From Chloroflexota bacterium (GTDB taxonomy: Bacteria; Chloroflexota; Dehalococcoidia; SZUA-161): a stretch of 10,132 bases of DNA. Every line of letters starts with the position of its first letter. Within the stretch, counting starts at the first letter, position 1. A model generated the notes under the pieces. That model worked only from the letters and a program-made list of their open reading frames with translations. It had not been told where the DNA came from and did no database searches. The position numbers and the translations under genes were made by a program. Shown one piece after another: positions 1 through 7,372 of the stretch. The stretch lies in contig QIGA01000085.1 in assembly GCA_003229915.1 (NCBI GenBank), forward strand, positions 1 through 10,132, read 5' to 3'.

Positions 1-572
1 TTGTCATTGCCACTATACACCAGGAAGCCCCCGCTGGCATCAGCGATAATCTGGGAAATCTGGTCCAAATTGCCGCTGGCCTCCTTTATGCCAATAATGT
101 TGTCGATTTGACTCAGCCTGATAGTCGTCTCTGCCGCGAGGTTGGTAACGGTGCGGGCCGGCACATTGTAAGGAATGCAGGGTAAACTCGTACTCTCAGC
201 CACGGCCCTAAAGTGCTGGTATAAACCTTCCTGAGAAGGTTTGTTGTAGTAAGGAACCACGAGGAGGCAGGCATCGACTCCAATTCGCTCTGCTGCCTTG
301 GTTGCCGCTATGGCCTCCGCTGTGCTGTTGCTTCCTGTGCCAGCTACGATTGCCCCCCGCTCGCCCACCGCTGATTTCACCTCGGCGAACAGACGGATCT
401 CCTCGTCACGAATAAGGGTGGCTGATTCGCCGGTTGAGCCTACGAGTACCACTCCATCGCTGCCCGAGTCAAGCAGAGCCAATGCCAGCTTTTTTGCCTG
501 CTCGTAATCTACGCCTCCCTTCTCATCGAAGGGGGTCACCATTGCGGTAAGCAAACGCCCCAAACTTGGCAA
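1..572 (-). CDS. dapA: 4-hydroxy-tetrahydrodipicolinate synthase, N-terminal 190 residues (cut by window edge)
   Basis: Cytoplasmic lyase that condenses pyruvate with aspartate semialdehyde, the first committed step of diaminopimelate/lysine synthesis. The reading frame is open from a TTG at 572 to the window edge, with no stop, and gives 190 codons of a family usually near 290-300 residues. Family motifs in order are GSTGES at 45-50, the PYYNKPSQEG block at 107-116 with active-site Tyr109, YNVPAR at 135-140 with Tyr135 and substrate-binding Arg140, and GIKEASGN at 161-168 with Schiff-base Lys163. The first Thr of the usual GTTGE motif is Ser46, a conservative swap that should keep the hydroxyl relay. 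The TTG start is chosen because AAGGAGG (588-582) sits 9 bases upstream and the protein then begins just before the conserved TAMVTPF. The only later Met, residue 11, falls inside that motif. It lies 21 bases after asd, clearly the same transcript. The identity is secure; the C-terminal third is unseen. Confidence 0.95.
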   Translation of the reverse strand, partial: MPSLGRLLTAMVTPFDEKGGVDYEQAKKLALALLDSGSDGVVLVGSTGESATLIRDEEIRLFAEVKSAVGERGAIVAGTGSNSTAEAIAATKAAERIGVDACLLVVPYYNKPSQEGLYQHFRAVAESTSLPCIPYNVPARTVTNLAAETTIRLSQIDNIIGIKEASGNLDQISQIIADASGGFLVYSGND

Positions 573-577
573 TTGAT

Positions 578-588
578 ACTTCCTCCTT
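578..588 (-). promoter_or_regulatory. Ribosome binding site fixing the TTG start of dapA
   Basis: The minus strand reads AAGGAGGAAGT here, a near-perfect anti-Shine-Dalgarno complement. It ends about 6-9 bases before the TTG at 572 and lies wholly in the 21-base gap after the asd stop. A strong site in front of a weak start codon supports translation from TTG. Confidence 0.8.
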
Positions 589-593
589 GCAAG

Positions 594-1607
594 CTAGAGA
601 GAGCCGTTTAAGATCAACAGCTCAGCGATCTGGACAGCATTGAGTGCTGCTCCTTTACGCACGTTGTCAGCAACCACCCACATCGCCAGCCCATTGGGTT
701 GCGAGGCATCGAGGCGTATGCGCCCAACGAATACGTCGTCGGTGCCGAACGCTGACCATGGGTGGGGATAGAGGCTGATGGAGGGATCATCCAACACTTT
801 GACACCGGGGGCATCGGCCAGGATGCTGCGCGCCTCTTCGGGGCTCATCGGATTGCTGAACTCGATATGGATTGCCTCGCTGTGGGCGGCAACTACTGGC
901 ACACGAGCACATGTTGCTGAGATGGCGATGCTGTCATCATGAAGGATCTTCCTCGTCTCGTGAATCATCTTCCACTCTTCTCTGGTATAGCCGTCATCGA
1001 GAAATACATCGATCTCAGGCAGTACGTTGAAGGCTATCTGGTGAGGGTAAACGTGAGGAATGACACTTTTCCCCTCAAGGACTAGCTTGGTTTGATTGTT
1101 GAGCTCATCTACAGCAGTTGTGCCTGTCCCTGATACTGATTGGTAGGTATCTACCACGATGCGCTTGATAGGATTCACTCTGTGCAGCGGGTAGAGTGCT
1201 ACCACCATCTGAATAGTGGAGCAGTTGGGATTGGCGATTATTCCTTCATGGTACTCCAGGTCTTCGGGGTTCACCTCAGGAACCACGAGAGGGACCTTGG
1301 GATTCATTCTGAAGGCGGCGCTGTTATCTATGACTACCGCGCCTCTCTTTGTCGCTATCGGTGCGAAGTGCTTGCTGACCTCGCTCCCTGCGGAGAACAG
1401 TGCTATATCTACAGGGTCGAAGGAATGAGGTGTGATCTCCTCGACCTCGATTTCTCTATGATTTACATACATCTTCTTCCCCGCTGATCTATCGGAGGCG
1501 AGGAGATGGACAGAGGCCATGGGGAAATCCCTTTGCTCTAGGATCTTGATAAACTCCTGCCCTACAAGCCCGGTCGCACCAACAATAGCGGTGTGGTATT
1601 TTCTCAT
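594..1607 (-). CDS. asd: Aspartate-semialdehyde dehydrogenase
   Basis: Reduces aspartyl phosphate to aspartate semialdehyde with NADPH, the branch point feeding lysine/DAP and threonine/methionine. From the ATG at 1607 the protein is 337 residues, normal for the family. The N-terminal nucleotide-binding loop is GATGLVG at 10-16. The catalytic cysteine is in NPNCSTIQ (Cys129), followed by QSVSGTG with Gln156, then RVPVVAAHSE with Arg235 and His242. All expected active-site residues are present, and the overall pattern is the Gram-positive-like type rather than the E. coli type. The start is ambiguous: the frame opens upstream at a TTG (1625) that overlaps the dapB stop by 7 bases and has GAGG 7 bases before it. 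The ATG has no clear ribosome site but gives the usual MRKYHTAIVGATG-like N-terminus. Either way translation is probably coupled to dapB. The function is secure; the first six residues are uncertain. Confidence 0.95.
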   Translation of the reverse strand: MRKYHTAIVGATGLVGQEFIKILEQRDFPMASVHLLASDRSAGKKMYVNHREIEVEEITPHSFDPVDIALFSAGSEVSKHFAPIATKRGAVVIDNSAAFRMNPKVPLVVPEVNPEDLEYHEGIIANPNCSTIQMVVALYPLHRVNPIKRIVVDTYQSVSGTGTTAVDELNNQTKLVLEGKSVIPHVYPHQIAFNVLPEIDVFLDDGYTREEWKMIHETRKILHDDSIAISATCARVPVVAAHSEAIHIEFSNPMSPEEARSILADAPGVKVLDDPSISLYPHPWSAFGTDDVFVGRIRLDASQPNGLAMWVVADNVRKGAALNAVQIAELLILNGSL

Positions 1608-1618
1608 CACCACAGAGC

Positions 1619-2431
1619 CTAGCAATTCTCATCCTCGATTCCCAGAAGCTCGTTTAGCCCAAAGACCGCTTCCTTGAGCTCGGGAACCTTCTTGATTGCC
1701 AAGGTAATGCAGGGCATAAAGGCTTCCCGATTTATCTGGTCAAGTCGTATCCTCAATGTTTGGCCTGGCGCGCCGAGAATGATCTCCTGATGCGCAAGCA
1801 TCCCAGGGAGGCGCACACTGTGCAGCGCTACGCCTTCAAGCTCTCCGCCACGGCTGCCGCTGATATCCTCATGGGCAGCGGTGGTGTGCGAAAAGGCCTT
1901 GCCTCTGGATTTCACCATCTCCCTAGCTGTAGTCATGGCAGTTCCCGATGGTGCGTCGGCCTTCTGCTCGTGGTGCATCTCAATAATCTCGGCATGATCG
2001 AAGAATCTAGCCGCCTTCTTCGCAAGATGGATCATTACTACGGCAGCCAGAGAGAAATTGGGGGCGACCACAGCGCCTATCCTTCGGGTCTCGCAGAGGA
2101 TTTTTATTTCGTCGAGGTCTGCTGCCGATAGCCCGGTGGTCCCGATCACCAGCCTGACATCATGTTTCGCCGCAGTTCGTACTGCGGGCATTGTAGCCTT
2201 GGCAGTGGTGAAATCCACCAGTACATCGGGGTGACAGTGCTTGATAGCCGATTCCAGGTCTGCGGACAGTGGTATTGTGCGGGAACCATCAGGTAAAGGC
2301 AGTTCCTCGTCTTCTGCCTTTATATCCACTCCAGCTACTGCTTCGAGCTCCGGATCACGACATATGGCGCCCAGTACCTCCTGCCCCATCTTCCCCAACG
2401 CACCGTGTACTAAAACCTTTACCCGATCCAT
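1619..2431 (-). CDS. dapB: 4-hydroxy-tetrahydrodipicolinate reductase
   Basis: Reduces the DapA product to tetrahydrodipicolinate in the cytoplasm. At 270 residues it has the normal family length. The N-terminal dinucleotide fold shows VHGALGKMG at 8-16, in place of the common GAxGRMG loop. Then come VDFTT at 72-76, the GTTG turn at 97-100 and APNFS at 123-127. The family signature HHEQKADAPSGTA begins at His153 and contains the catalytic His153/His154 pair and Lys157. The second beta strand ends GVDIKAE with acidic Asp36, and no arginine follows directly. This hints at NADH rather than strict NADPH use, but that is only an inference. AGGAAG (2447-2442) lies 10 bases before the ATG. The gene follows pnp after 123 bases and runs into asd, so it heads the dapB-asd-dapA group. 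Confidence 0.95.
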   Translation of the reverse strand: MDRVKVLVHGALGKMGQEVLGAICRDPELEAVAGVDIKAEDEELPLPDGSRTIPLSADLESAIKHCHPDVLVDFTTAKATMPAVRTAAKHDVRLVIGTTGLSAADLDEIKILCETRRIGAVVAPNFSLAAVVMIHLAKKAARFFDHAEIIEMHHEQKADAPSGTAMTTAREMVKSRGKAFSHTTAAHEDISGSRGGELEGVALHSVRLPGMLAHQEIILGAPGQTLRIRLDQINREAFMPCITLAIKKVPELKEAVFGLNELLGIEDENC

Positions 2432-2491
2432 TGGTTTCTCGCTTCCTGACCACTTTTCTTCTCATGGTTTCTAGCGGGGTTGTCTCTGGGG

Positions 2492-2527
2492 GTAAGGGCC
2501 CCTGGGTCGTTCTCTTGAGGGCCTTAC
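2492..2527 (-). other. Hairpin in the pnp-dapB spacer
   Basis: The 123-base gap between pnp (stop at 2555) and dapB (start at 2431) contains an inverted repeat. On the plus strand the arms are GTAAGGGCCC (2492-2501) and GGGCCTTAC (2519-2527), pairing over nine positions with one bulged G and a 17-base loop. In transcript sense it begins 28 bases after the pnp stop and is followed by C-rich sequence, with no U tract. It therefore does not look like a classical intrinsic terminator. More likely roles are 3'-end protection or processing of the rpsO-pnp message, or attenuation before dapB. No good promoter was seen in this gap. The stem is seen in the sequence; the role is inference. Confidence 0.5.
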
Positions 2528-2554
2528 GTCTCCATATCTGCTATCATCATCGCG

Positions 2555-4726
2555 CTAGGGGCGCGGATGTCGAGACGCAGTGCTACTCTTGAAAGGATAG
2601 CTCGGGGACTCCTCGGGGTCTGTTGCTCTCAGGTCTCCTGGTACGTGGGACAGCTTTTCAAGCACTGCACGACGGGAAAGGTTTATTCTGCCCATACGAT
2701 CGATGTCGGTCACCATGACCATGACTTCGTCACCAACCTTGACTACATCCTCAACGGTGGGGGCTCGATAATCAGCCAATTCGCTGATGTGCACCAGCCC
2801 CTCTTTACCGGGGAGGATTTCAACAAAAGCCCCAAAGTTGGTTACCCGTGTTACTCGACCGGTGTATGTTCCCCCTACCTCAACGTCTCTGGTCAGTTCT
2901 TCAATCATGTGTATGGCCTGTTGGGTTGCTTCCTGGTTCGGTGAGCCGATAAGAATGGTGCCATCATCCCCGATATCGATAGTTACCTTGGCCTCGCTTA
3001 TTATCGACCTGATAGTTTTACCCCCAGGGCCAATCACGTGGCGGACCTTCTCAGGGTCAACCACAATTTTGGTCAGTCGAGGTGCGTACTTGTTCAGTTC
3101 TGGTCGGCTGGCGCTTAGGGTCTCCTTCATCCGGTCCAGGATGAACAAACGAGCATCCCTCGCTTGGATCAGACCTTTCTCAATAATCTCATATTCTATG
3201 CTCTTTGTCTTAATGTCCATCTGGAGTGCTGTAATTCCCTCAGCCGTCCCCGCCACTTTGAAGTCCATATCGCCAAGGGCATCCTCAAGCCCCTGGATGT
3301 CGGTGAGCACGGCATATCTTCCGTTGCCCCCGGTTACCAGGCCCATGGCGATGCCGGCCACCGGGGCCTTGATAGGTACGCCGGCGTCCATCAGGGAGAG
3401 ACTACTGCCGCAAACACTTGCCATAGAGGTACTGCCATTGGAGCTCAGCACCTCGGAAACAAGGCGGATAGTGTACGGGAAGTCAGTTTCACTGGGTAGA
3501 ACCGGGACTAATGCTCTTTCTGCCAATGCTCCGTGTCCGATCTCGCGCCGCCCAGGAGAGCCCATGCGCTTTACCTCGCCGTTACTGAACGGAGGAAAGT
3601 TATAGTGGTGCATGAAACGCTTGCTCTCTTCCTGTCCTATGCCATCGATCTGTTGCTCCTCTCCCGGAGAGCCAAGGGTTGCGATAGTCAGCACCTGAGT
3701 CAACCCTCTGGTGAACAGTCCTGATCCGTGTGTGCGAGGGAAGATCTCCACCTCGCAACTGATGGGGCGAATATCGGTCAGGCCCCGGCCATCGGGTCTT
3801 ATCCCGTTCTCCAGGATCAGCCCTCTTACTGTTTCCTTTAGCCCCAAGTCGAAGGCAGAACTGACCTCTTGGGTAGAGTAAGTGCCGCCCAGCTTCGTTA
3901 CGATCTCTTCCTTAAGCTGTGCCAGGGCTGCTTTGCGCTCTGATCGGTCCTTCTTATCGAATCCTTGCCCGAACCGTTCACGAATGGCGGTAGTAACGTT
4001 TGCTTGGAGTTCCGAACTAAGCTCCTTGGCCTTCAGCTCCATTTTTGGCCTGCCGCAAACCTGAACCAGGTCCTCCTGGAGCTTTATTACGCCTTGGTTT
4101 GACTCGTGCCCGACTTTGATTCCCTCAAGCACGATATCCTCGGGAGCCTCCTTTGCTTCCGCCTCCACCATAACTACCCCGTCTTTGGTACTGACGACAA
4201 CGATGTCCAACTGGCTCCGGATGAGTTGGGTGAAGGTGGGATTGACTACATACTCACCATCTATGTAGCCGACCCTTGAGGCGGCCACAGGCCCGCCGAA
4301 GGGTATATCGGAGATGCTGAGAGCTGCCGAAGCACCTATGATGGCTAGGATATCCGGGTCGTTCTCCTGGTCTGCGGAGAGCACTGTCACCACCACTTGA
4401 ATTTCGTTGTGAAGATCCTTAGGGAAAAGTGGACGCAAGGGCCGATCCGTGAGCCTGCAAGTCAGCACTGCTTCGGTGCTGGGTCGTCCTTCCCGCTTGA
4501 AGAAGCTGCCGGGGATCTTTCCCGCAGCATAGAGCCTCTCCTCATAGTCAATGGTGAGCGGGAGGAAATCGATTCCTTCTCTGGCTTCTTCGCTGATACA
4601 TGCGGTGACCAGAACCACGGTCTCCTCGTAGGTCACGGTAACTGCTCCATGGGCCTGCTGAGCCAGCCTACCGGTTTCGATAAGCAGGGTTCTGCCGCCA
4701 ACATCATGCTGGAAAACGTTTGTCAT
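2555..4726 (-). CDS. pnp: Polyribonucleotide nucleotidyltransferase (PNPase)
   Basis: Phosphorolytic 3'-to-5' exoribonuclease that degrades mRNA to nucleoside diphosphates. It is a trimeric ring in the cytoplasm and often part of a degradosome. The 723 residues match the family (E. coli has 711). Domains in order: first RNase PH-like domain about 1-215, with FFKREGRPS at 75-83 and RPLRPLFPK at 95-103; helical linker about 240-300; second, catalytic RNase PH domain about 310-535, with RPDGRG at 310-315 and [18 protein letters not shown] at 389-406. The EDALGDMDF segment supplies the metal-binding aspartates Asp482 and Asp488. A KH domain with GPGGKTI at 566-572 and an S1 domain at about 618-686 follow, then a short tail of about 35 residues. 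Nothing catalytic is missing. AGAGAGGA (4743-4736) lies 9 bases before the ATG. It follows rpsO by 42 bases, the conserved bacterial pair. In several bacteria pnp is controlled by processing of its leader; that is not evident here. Confidence 0.97.
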   Translation of the reverse strand: MTNVFQHDVGGRTLLIETGRLAQQAHGAVTVTYEETVVLVTACISEEAREGIDFLPLTIDYEERLYAAGKIPGSFFKREGRPSTEAVLTCRLTDRPLRPLFPKDLHNEIQVVVTVLSADQENDPDILAIIGASAALSISDIPFGGPVAASRVGYIDGEYVVNPTFTQLIRSQLDIVVVSTKDGVVMVEAEAKEAPEDIVLEGIKVGHESNQGVIKLQEDLVQVCGRPKMELKAKELSSELQANVTTAIRERFGQGFDKKDRSERKAALAQLKEEIVTKLGGTYSTQEVSSAFDLGLKETVRGLILENGIRPDGRGLTDIRPISCEVEIFPRTHGSGLFTRGLTQVLTIATLGSPGEEQQIDGIGQEESKRFMHHYNFPPFSNGEVKRMGSPGRREIGHGALAERALVPVLPSETDFPYTIRLVSEVLSSNGSTSMASVCGSSLSLMDAGVPIKAPVAGIAMGLVTGGNGRYAVLTDIQGLEDALGDMDFKVAGTAEGITALQMDIKTKSIEYEIIEKGLIQARDARLFILDRMKETLSASRPELNKYAPRLTKIVVDPEKVRHVIGPGGKTIRSIISEAKVTIDIGDDGTILIGSPNQEATQQAIHMIEELTRDVEVGGTYTGRVTRVTNFGAFVEILPGKEGLVHISELADYRAPTVEDVVKVGDEVMVMVTDIDRMGRINLSRRAVLEKLSHVPGDLRATDPEESPSYPFKSSTASRHPRP

Positions 4727-4768
4727 TGGGTTCTATCCTCTCTCCTATTTCCCCACCAAGCTCCTGGT

Positions 4769-5035
4769 CTACTTGCGAAGGCCGAGTCTTGCTATCAACT
4801 GCCGGTAGCGATGCACATCGTTTTTGCTGAGGTACCGCAAGAGGCGACGTCGTTGCCCTACGAGCTTCAAAAGACCTCTTCGGGAATGGTGGTCATGGCT
4901 ATGCAATCGGAGGTGTTCAGTCAACTCGCTTACCCTCTCGGTAAGTAGCGCGACCTGAACCTCGGTCGAGCCAGTATCACCCTCTTGAAGCTGAAATTGG
5001 TGGATTATAGCTTCCTTTTTTTCTCTTTCTGTCAT
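4769..5035 (-). CDS. rpsO: 30S ribosomal protein S15
   Basis: Primary 16S rRNA-binding protein of the small-subunit platform. The 88-residue protein has the full family length. It shows [16 protein letters not shown] at 20-35 (the usual Pro of GSPEVQ is Thr24) and the RNA-binding block [20 protein letters not shown] at 47-66, then YLSKND near 68-73. The start ATG has GGAG (5047-5044) 8 bases upstream. It is the first gene after the promoter at 5068-5097 and precedes pnp by 42 bases. S15 represses its own mRNA through a leader structure in several bacteria. The predicted leader here is only about 25 bases, so any such control would have to use the start region itself. Confidence 0.97.
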   Translation of the reverse strand: MTEREKKEAIIHQFQLQEGDTGSTEVQVALLTERVSELTEHLRLHSHDHHSRRGLLKLVGQRRRLLRYLSKNDVHRYRQLIARLGLRK

Positions 5036-5067
5036 GTTATAAACTCCATTTTAACCAACAAGGGATA

Positions 5068-5097
5068 ATTATAACATAGGTGTAGAGCTTATGTCGA
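5068..5097 (-). promoter_or_regulatory. Sigma-70-type promoter with extended -10 for rpsO-pnp
   Basis: On the minus strand there is a perfect -10 hexamer TATAAT (5073-5068), preceded by TG one base away, which makes an extended -10. The -35 is TCGACA (5097-5092), five of six matches to TTGACA, with an 18-base spacer. Transcription should start near 5061, giving a leader of about 25 bases to the rpsO ATG. It is the only strong promoter-like sequence I see in the window. It may drive rpsO-pnp and, by readthrough, dapB-asd-dapA. Confidence 0.8.
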
Positions 5098-5098
5098 A

Positions 5099-5225
5099 TT
5101 GAATCTGCTGCTTATCCCTCGTTCCTGATCTATGACTTGGGAAAGAGCGCCTAGATTCAGAAGGTAAAACCTTCCCGGAGGAGCTGTGTCTTTGGATGGG
5201 TAGGCTAGCTCTGGAATTTGCTAGC
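5099..5225. other. sbcC-rpsO intergenic region with weak inverted repeats
   Basis: The 185-base gap (5036-5220) separates the nuclease operon from rpsO. Besides the promoter it holds three modest structures. GCTAGC occurs at 5204-5209 and 5220-5225, can form a 6-bp stem with a 10-base loop and includes the sbcC stop. GAAGGT (5160-5165) and ACCTTC (5169-5174) form a 6-bp stem with a 3-base loop. TGAATCT (5100-5106) pairs with AGATTCA (5153-5159) just upstream of the -35 box. None is followed by a U-rich tract in transcript sense, so no intrinsic terminator can be called. The operon may end by Rho or by partial readthrough. Confidence 0.35.
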
Positions 5226-7362
5226 TCAGCGAGAACATTGACCCGTCTTCGGTCTTGGTGACTTCGATGCGCACTGGGAAAGCATCCTTCAGTTCTTCAA
5301 TATGGGTGATGACCAGTATCTTCTCAAAGTCATCCTGAATCGAGTTTATGGTCTCAACCAGCTTCTCCCTGCCTGCACTGTCCTGAGTGCCGAAACCTTC
5401 ATCGATAATAAGCGTTGGCAATGGCGCTCCAGCTCGTTTCGCAAGAAGCCTGGACAAGGCAATCCGCAACGCGAAGTTGACTCTGAAAGCCTCTCCTCCG
5501 CTGAACATCTCATAGTTGCGTGTACCCAGTTCATCCGATATCTTTATCTCCAAGGTCTCGATAGTGTCACCTTTCTTGGTGTCGCGCTGGCTCTCGATCC
5601 TCAGGTGCATGCGGTTATCGGTCATCCGGCCCAGCAGTCGGTTGGCCTCCTCTTCAATTTCAGGGAGGGCTGACTCAATTATCATGGCCTGTATTCCTTT
5701 CTTGCTGAAGGCAGTGGCCAGTTCATCATAGATGCTTTTCTCCTCCGCCAACAGCCGCAGTGCTTTTGTGTTCTCTTCCTTCTCCATTTCCAGTTGAGCA
5801 CAGCGGCGTAGACTTGCTTGTACTTCAACTAGCCTATCCTGGTAGCCTCGCTCCCGCCCGCGGAGTTCGCGATAGAGCTTGTCCGCCTGCTTGAACTCAT
5901 TCTCAAGACGGGGCAGTGTCTCGATATCCGCCAGAATTACCTTCCGTTTCTCAGAATTCTCTTGAAGCGCTGCACGCAAGTCCTCGATTGCCTTCAGGGC
6001 ATGGGCGAGAGCTTCCTGTTCTTGAGGAAGCGAACTTTTCGCCTCGTTTTTTTCTCTCTCTAAGACCTCTGCCCGGCGTTCGCAGTGACTCCGCTCAGTT
6101 GTTATTGTAGTCTCCGATCTGTTCACTTCTTGCCTCAGGCCCCTTAGCTCCCCTTCCTTTTTCTGTATCTCGTTTAGGTTAGTTCGGTAGGCATCACCTT
6201 TTTCGCTTCCCTGCTTTTCGTAGCTAGCCATGATCCTTGCTCTCCCCTCAACCCCCAGCTCTGTGCCACATAAAGGGCAGTCAGCCTCTTCTTGCCCAAG
6301 CAAGTCAAGCTTGCCTCTTAGCTCCTCCATCTCCTTCTTCAACTGGGAATTCGTTGATTGCAGGTAGTGGGTTCGATTGGAGAGCTCTTCAGTGCGTTCT
6401 CTTAATCTGCTCAAATCCTGCTCTTGCTGGATCAGCTTGGCCAACTGCGCCTGTATATCGGCGGAATCCTTCTCGTAACTTGACAGTACCTTCTCATATC
6501 TGTCGATCTTGTTACGATGTTCTTTGACGTGAGTGTCTAGATAGTTGAGTTGTCGATTCGCCTGCTCGATTTGCCCACCGATTCCCTGATACTGTTCCTC
6601 TTTGAATTTCATAGCTTCCCTGGATTGCCGCAGTGTTGTAAGCGCTGACTCTTGTTTCGCCACCTCGTCGCCAATCTTAGAGATGGCGACCTGAGTTTCC
6701 GGTAGCTCAGCCTCATATTGCCCCTTTTGCGCTAGCTGTTGCTCGATTCGGATGAGGTTGTCGTTGCGGCTACGGTGTTGGATCTCTTTCTCCCTGCTAT
6801 GGTCTTTCGCAAGTTTCTCAATGTCATCATATAGCGAGAGGCCGAGGATGTTGGCCAGGACCTCTTTCCGCTGTCCAGGTGTCTTCAAGCTGAACTCGTC
6901 TGCGTGGCCCTGCAGCAACAGGGCGCTGTTAATGAACGTCTGGTAGTCCATGCGCAATATGTCGATTATTTTTTGCTGTGTTTCGCCAATGGTGTTGCCG
7001 GTGATCGCGGAGTAGTCATGCTGAGTCGCTATCTGCAGCTCCAGAAGACTCTGTCCCGTGCCTCGCAGACCACTCTTGGTGAGCTTGCCCTTGGTGCGCT
7101 TGCGCAGTACGCGATAGCGGTTCTGGCCCACGGCGAACTCAAACTCAACCTCCATCTCTCCCTCTCCCAGATGGATCAAGTCATCGTCGCTTTTGGCTCT
7201 GGCCTTTCCCCACAGTGCCCAGGTGATGGCATCGAGCAGCGCTGATTTACCATTGCCGTTGTCGCCGCAAAGGCAGGCCACGTGGAAACTTTCGAAGTAA
7301 AGGGGCGGCACATCAGTGTGATAACACATGAAGTTTCTGAGAGCAAGCTTGATCGGGATCAT
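5221..7362 (-). CDS. sbcC: SbcC/Rad50-like SMC-family ATPase (short form)
   Basis: ATPase partner of the SbcD/Mre11 nuclease, which binds and processes DNA ends and hairpins. At 713 residues it is well below E. coli SbcC (about 1050). Seen in order: Walker A GDNGNGKS at 33-40; Q-loop LLLQGHADEF with Gln151; coiled coil about 185-360; zinc-hook CPLC at 362-365; returning coiled coil about 372-545; signature FSGGE at 620-624; Walker B LIIDEGFGTQD at 651-661; and H-loop His687 in ITHIEE. The hook lies almost at the exact middle and both arms are of equal length, so the protein is intact with short arms rather than truncated. It starts 10 bases after the upstream beta-CASP gene. The ribosome site is weak (GAG/GATGA only), so translation may be coupled. 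It is the last gene of the operon. The symbol assumes it pairs with the SbcD-like gene at the right edge. Confidence 0.9.
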   Translation of the reverse strand: MIPIKLALRNFMCYHTDVPPLYFESFHVACLCGDNGNGKSALLDAITWALWGKARAKSDDDLIHLGEGEMEVEFEFAVGQNRYRVLRKRTKGKLTKSGLRGTGQSLLELQIATQHDYSAITGNTIGETQQKIIDILRMDYQTFINSALLLQGHADEFSLKTPGQRKEVLANILGLSLYDDIEKLAKDHSREKEIQHRSRNDNLIRIEQQLAQKGQYEAELPETQVAISKIGDEVAKQESALTTLRQSREAMKFKEEQYQGIGGQIEQANRQLNYLDTHVKEHRNKIDRYEKVLSSYEKDSADIQAQLAKLIQQEQDLSRLRERTEELSNRTHYLQSTNSQLKKEMEELRGKLDLLGQEEADCPLCGTELGVEGRARIMASYEKQGSEKGDAYRTNLNEIQKKEGELRGLRQEVNRSETTITTERSHCERRAEVLEREKNEAKSSLPQEQEALAHALKAIEDLRAALQENSEKRKVILADIETLPRLENEFKQADKLYRELRGRERGYQDRLVEVQASLRRCAQLEMEKEENTKALRLLAEEKSIYDELATAFSKKGIQAMIIESALPEIEEEANRLLGRMTDNRMHLRIESQRDTKKGDTIETLEIKISDELGTRNYEMFSGGEAFRVNFALRIALSRLLAKRAGAPLPTLIIDEGFGTQDSAGREKLVETINSIQDDFEKILVITHIEELKDAFPVRIEVTKTEDGSMFSLS

Positions 7363-7372
7363 CGGTCATCGC

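Noticed and set aside
2360..2470. Short minus-strand frame from an ATG near 2465, a possible leader peptide for dapB
   Set aside because: The frame runs on into dapB out of phase without a clear ribosome site or a regulatory codon run, so there is no support for translation.
2787..3605. 272-codon open frame on the plus strand opposite pnp
   Set aside because: It lies wholly antisense to a complete PNPase gene with all its domains, and its Ser/Pro-rich product has no recognisable motif. It is a shadow of pnp codon use.
4397..4948. 183-codon plus-strand frame across pnp, the gap and rpsO
   Set aside because: It runs antisense through two well-supported genes and shows no domain pattern.
5159..5225. 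Intrinsic terminator after sbcC
   Set aside because: Two 6-bp stems exist, but neither is followed by a run of T in transcript sense, so a terminator call is not justified.
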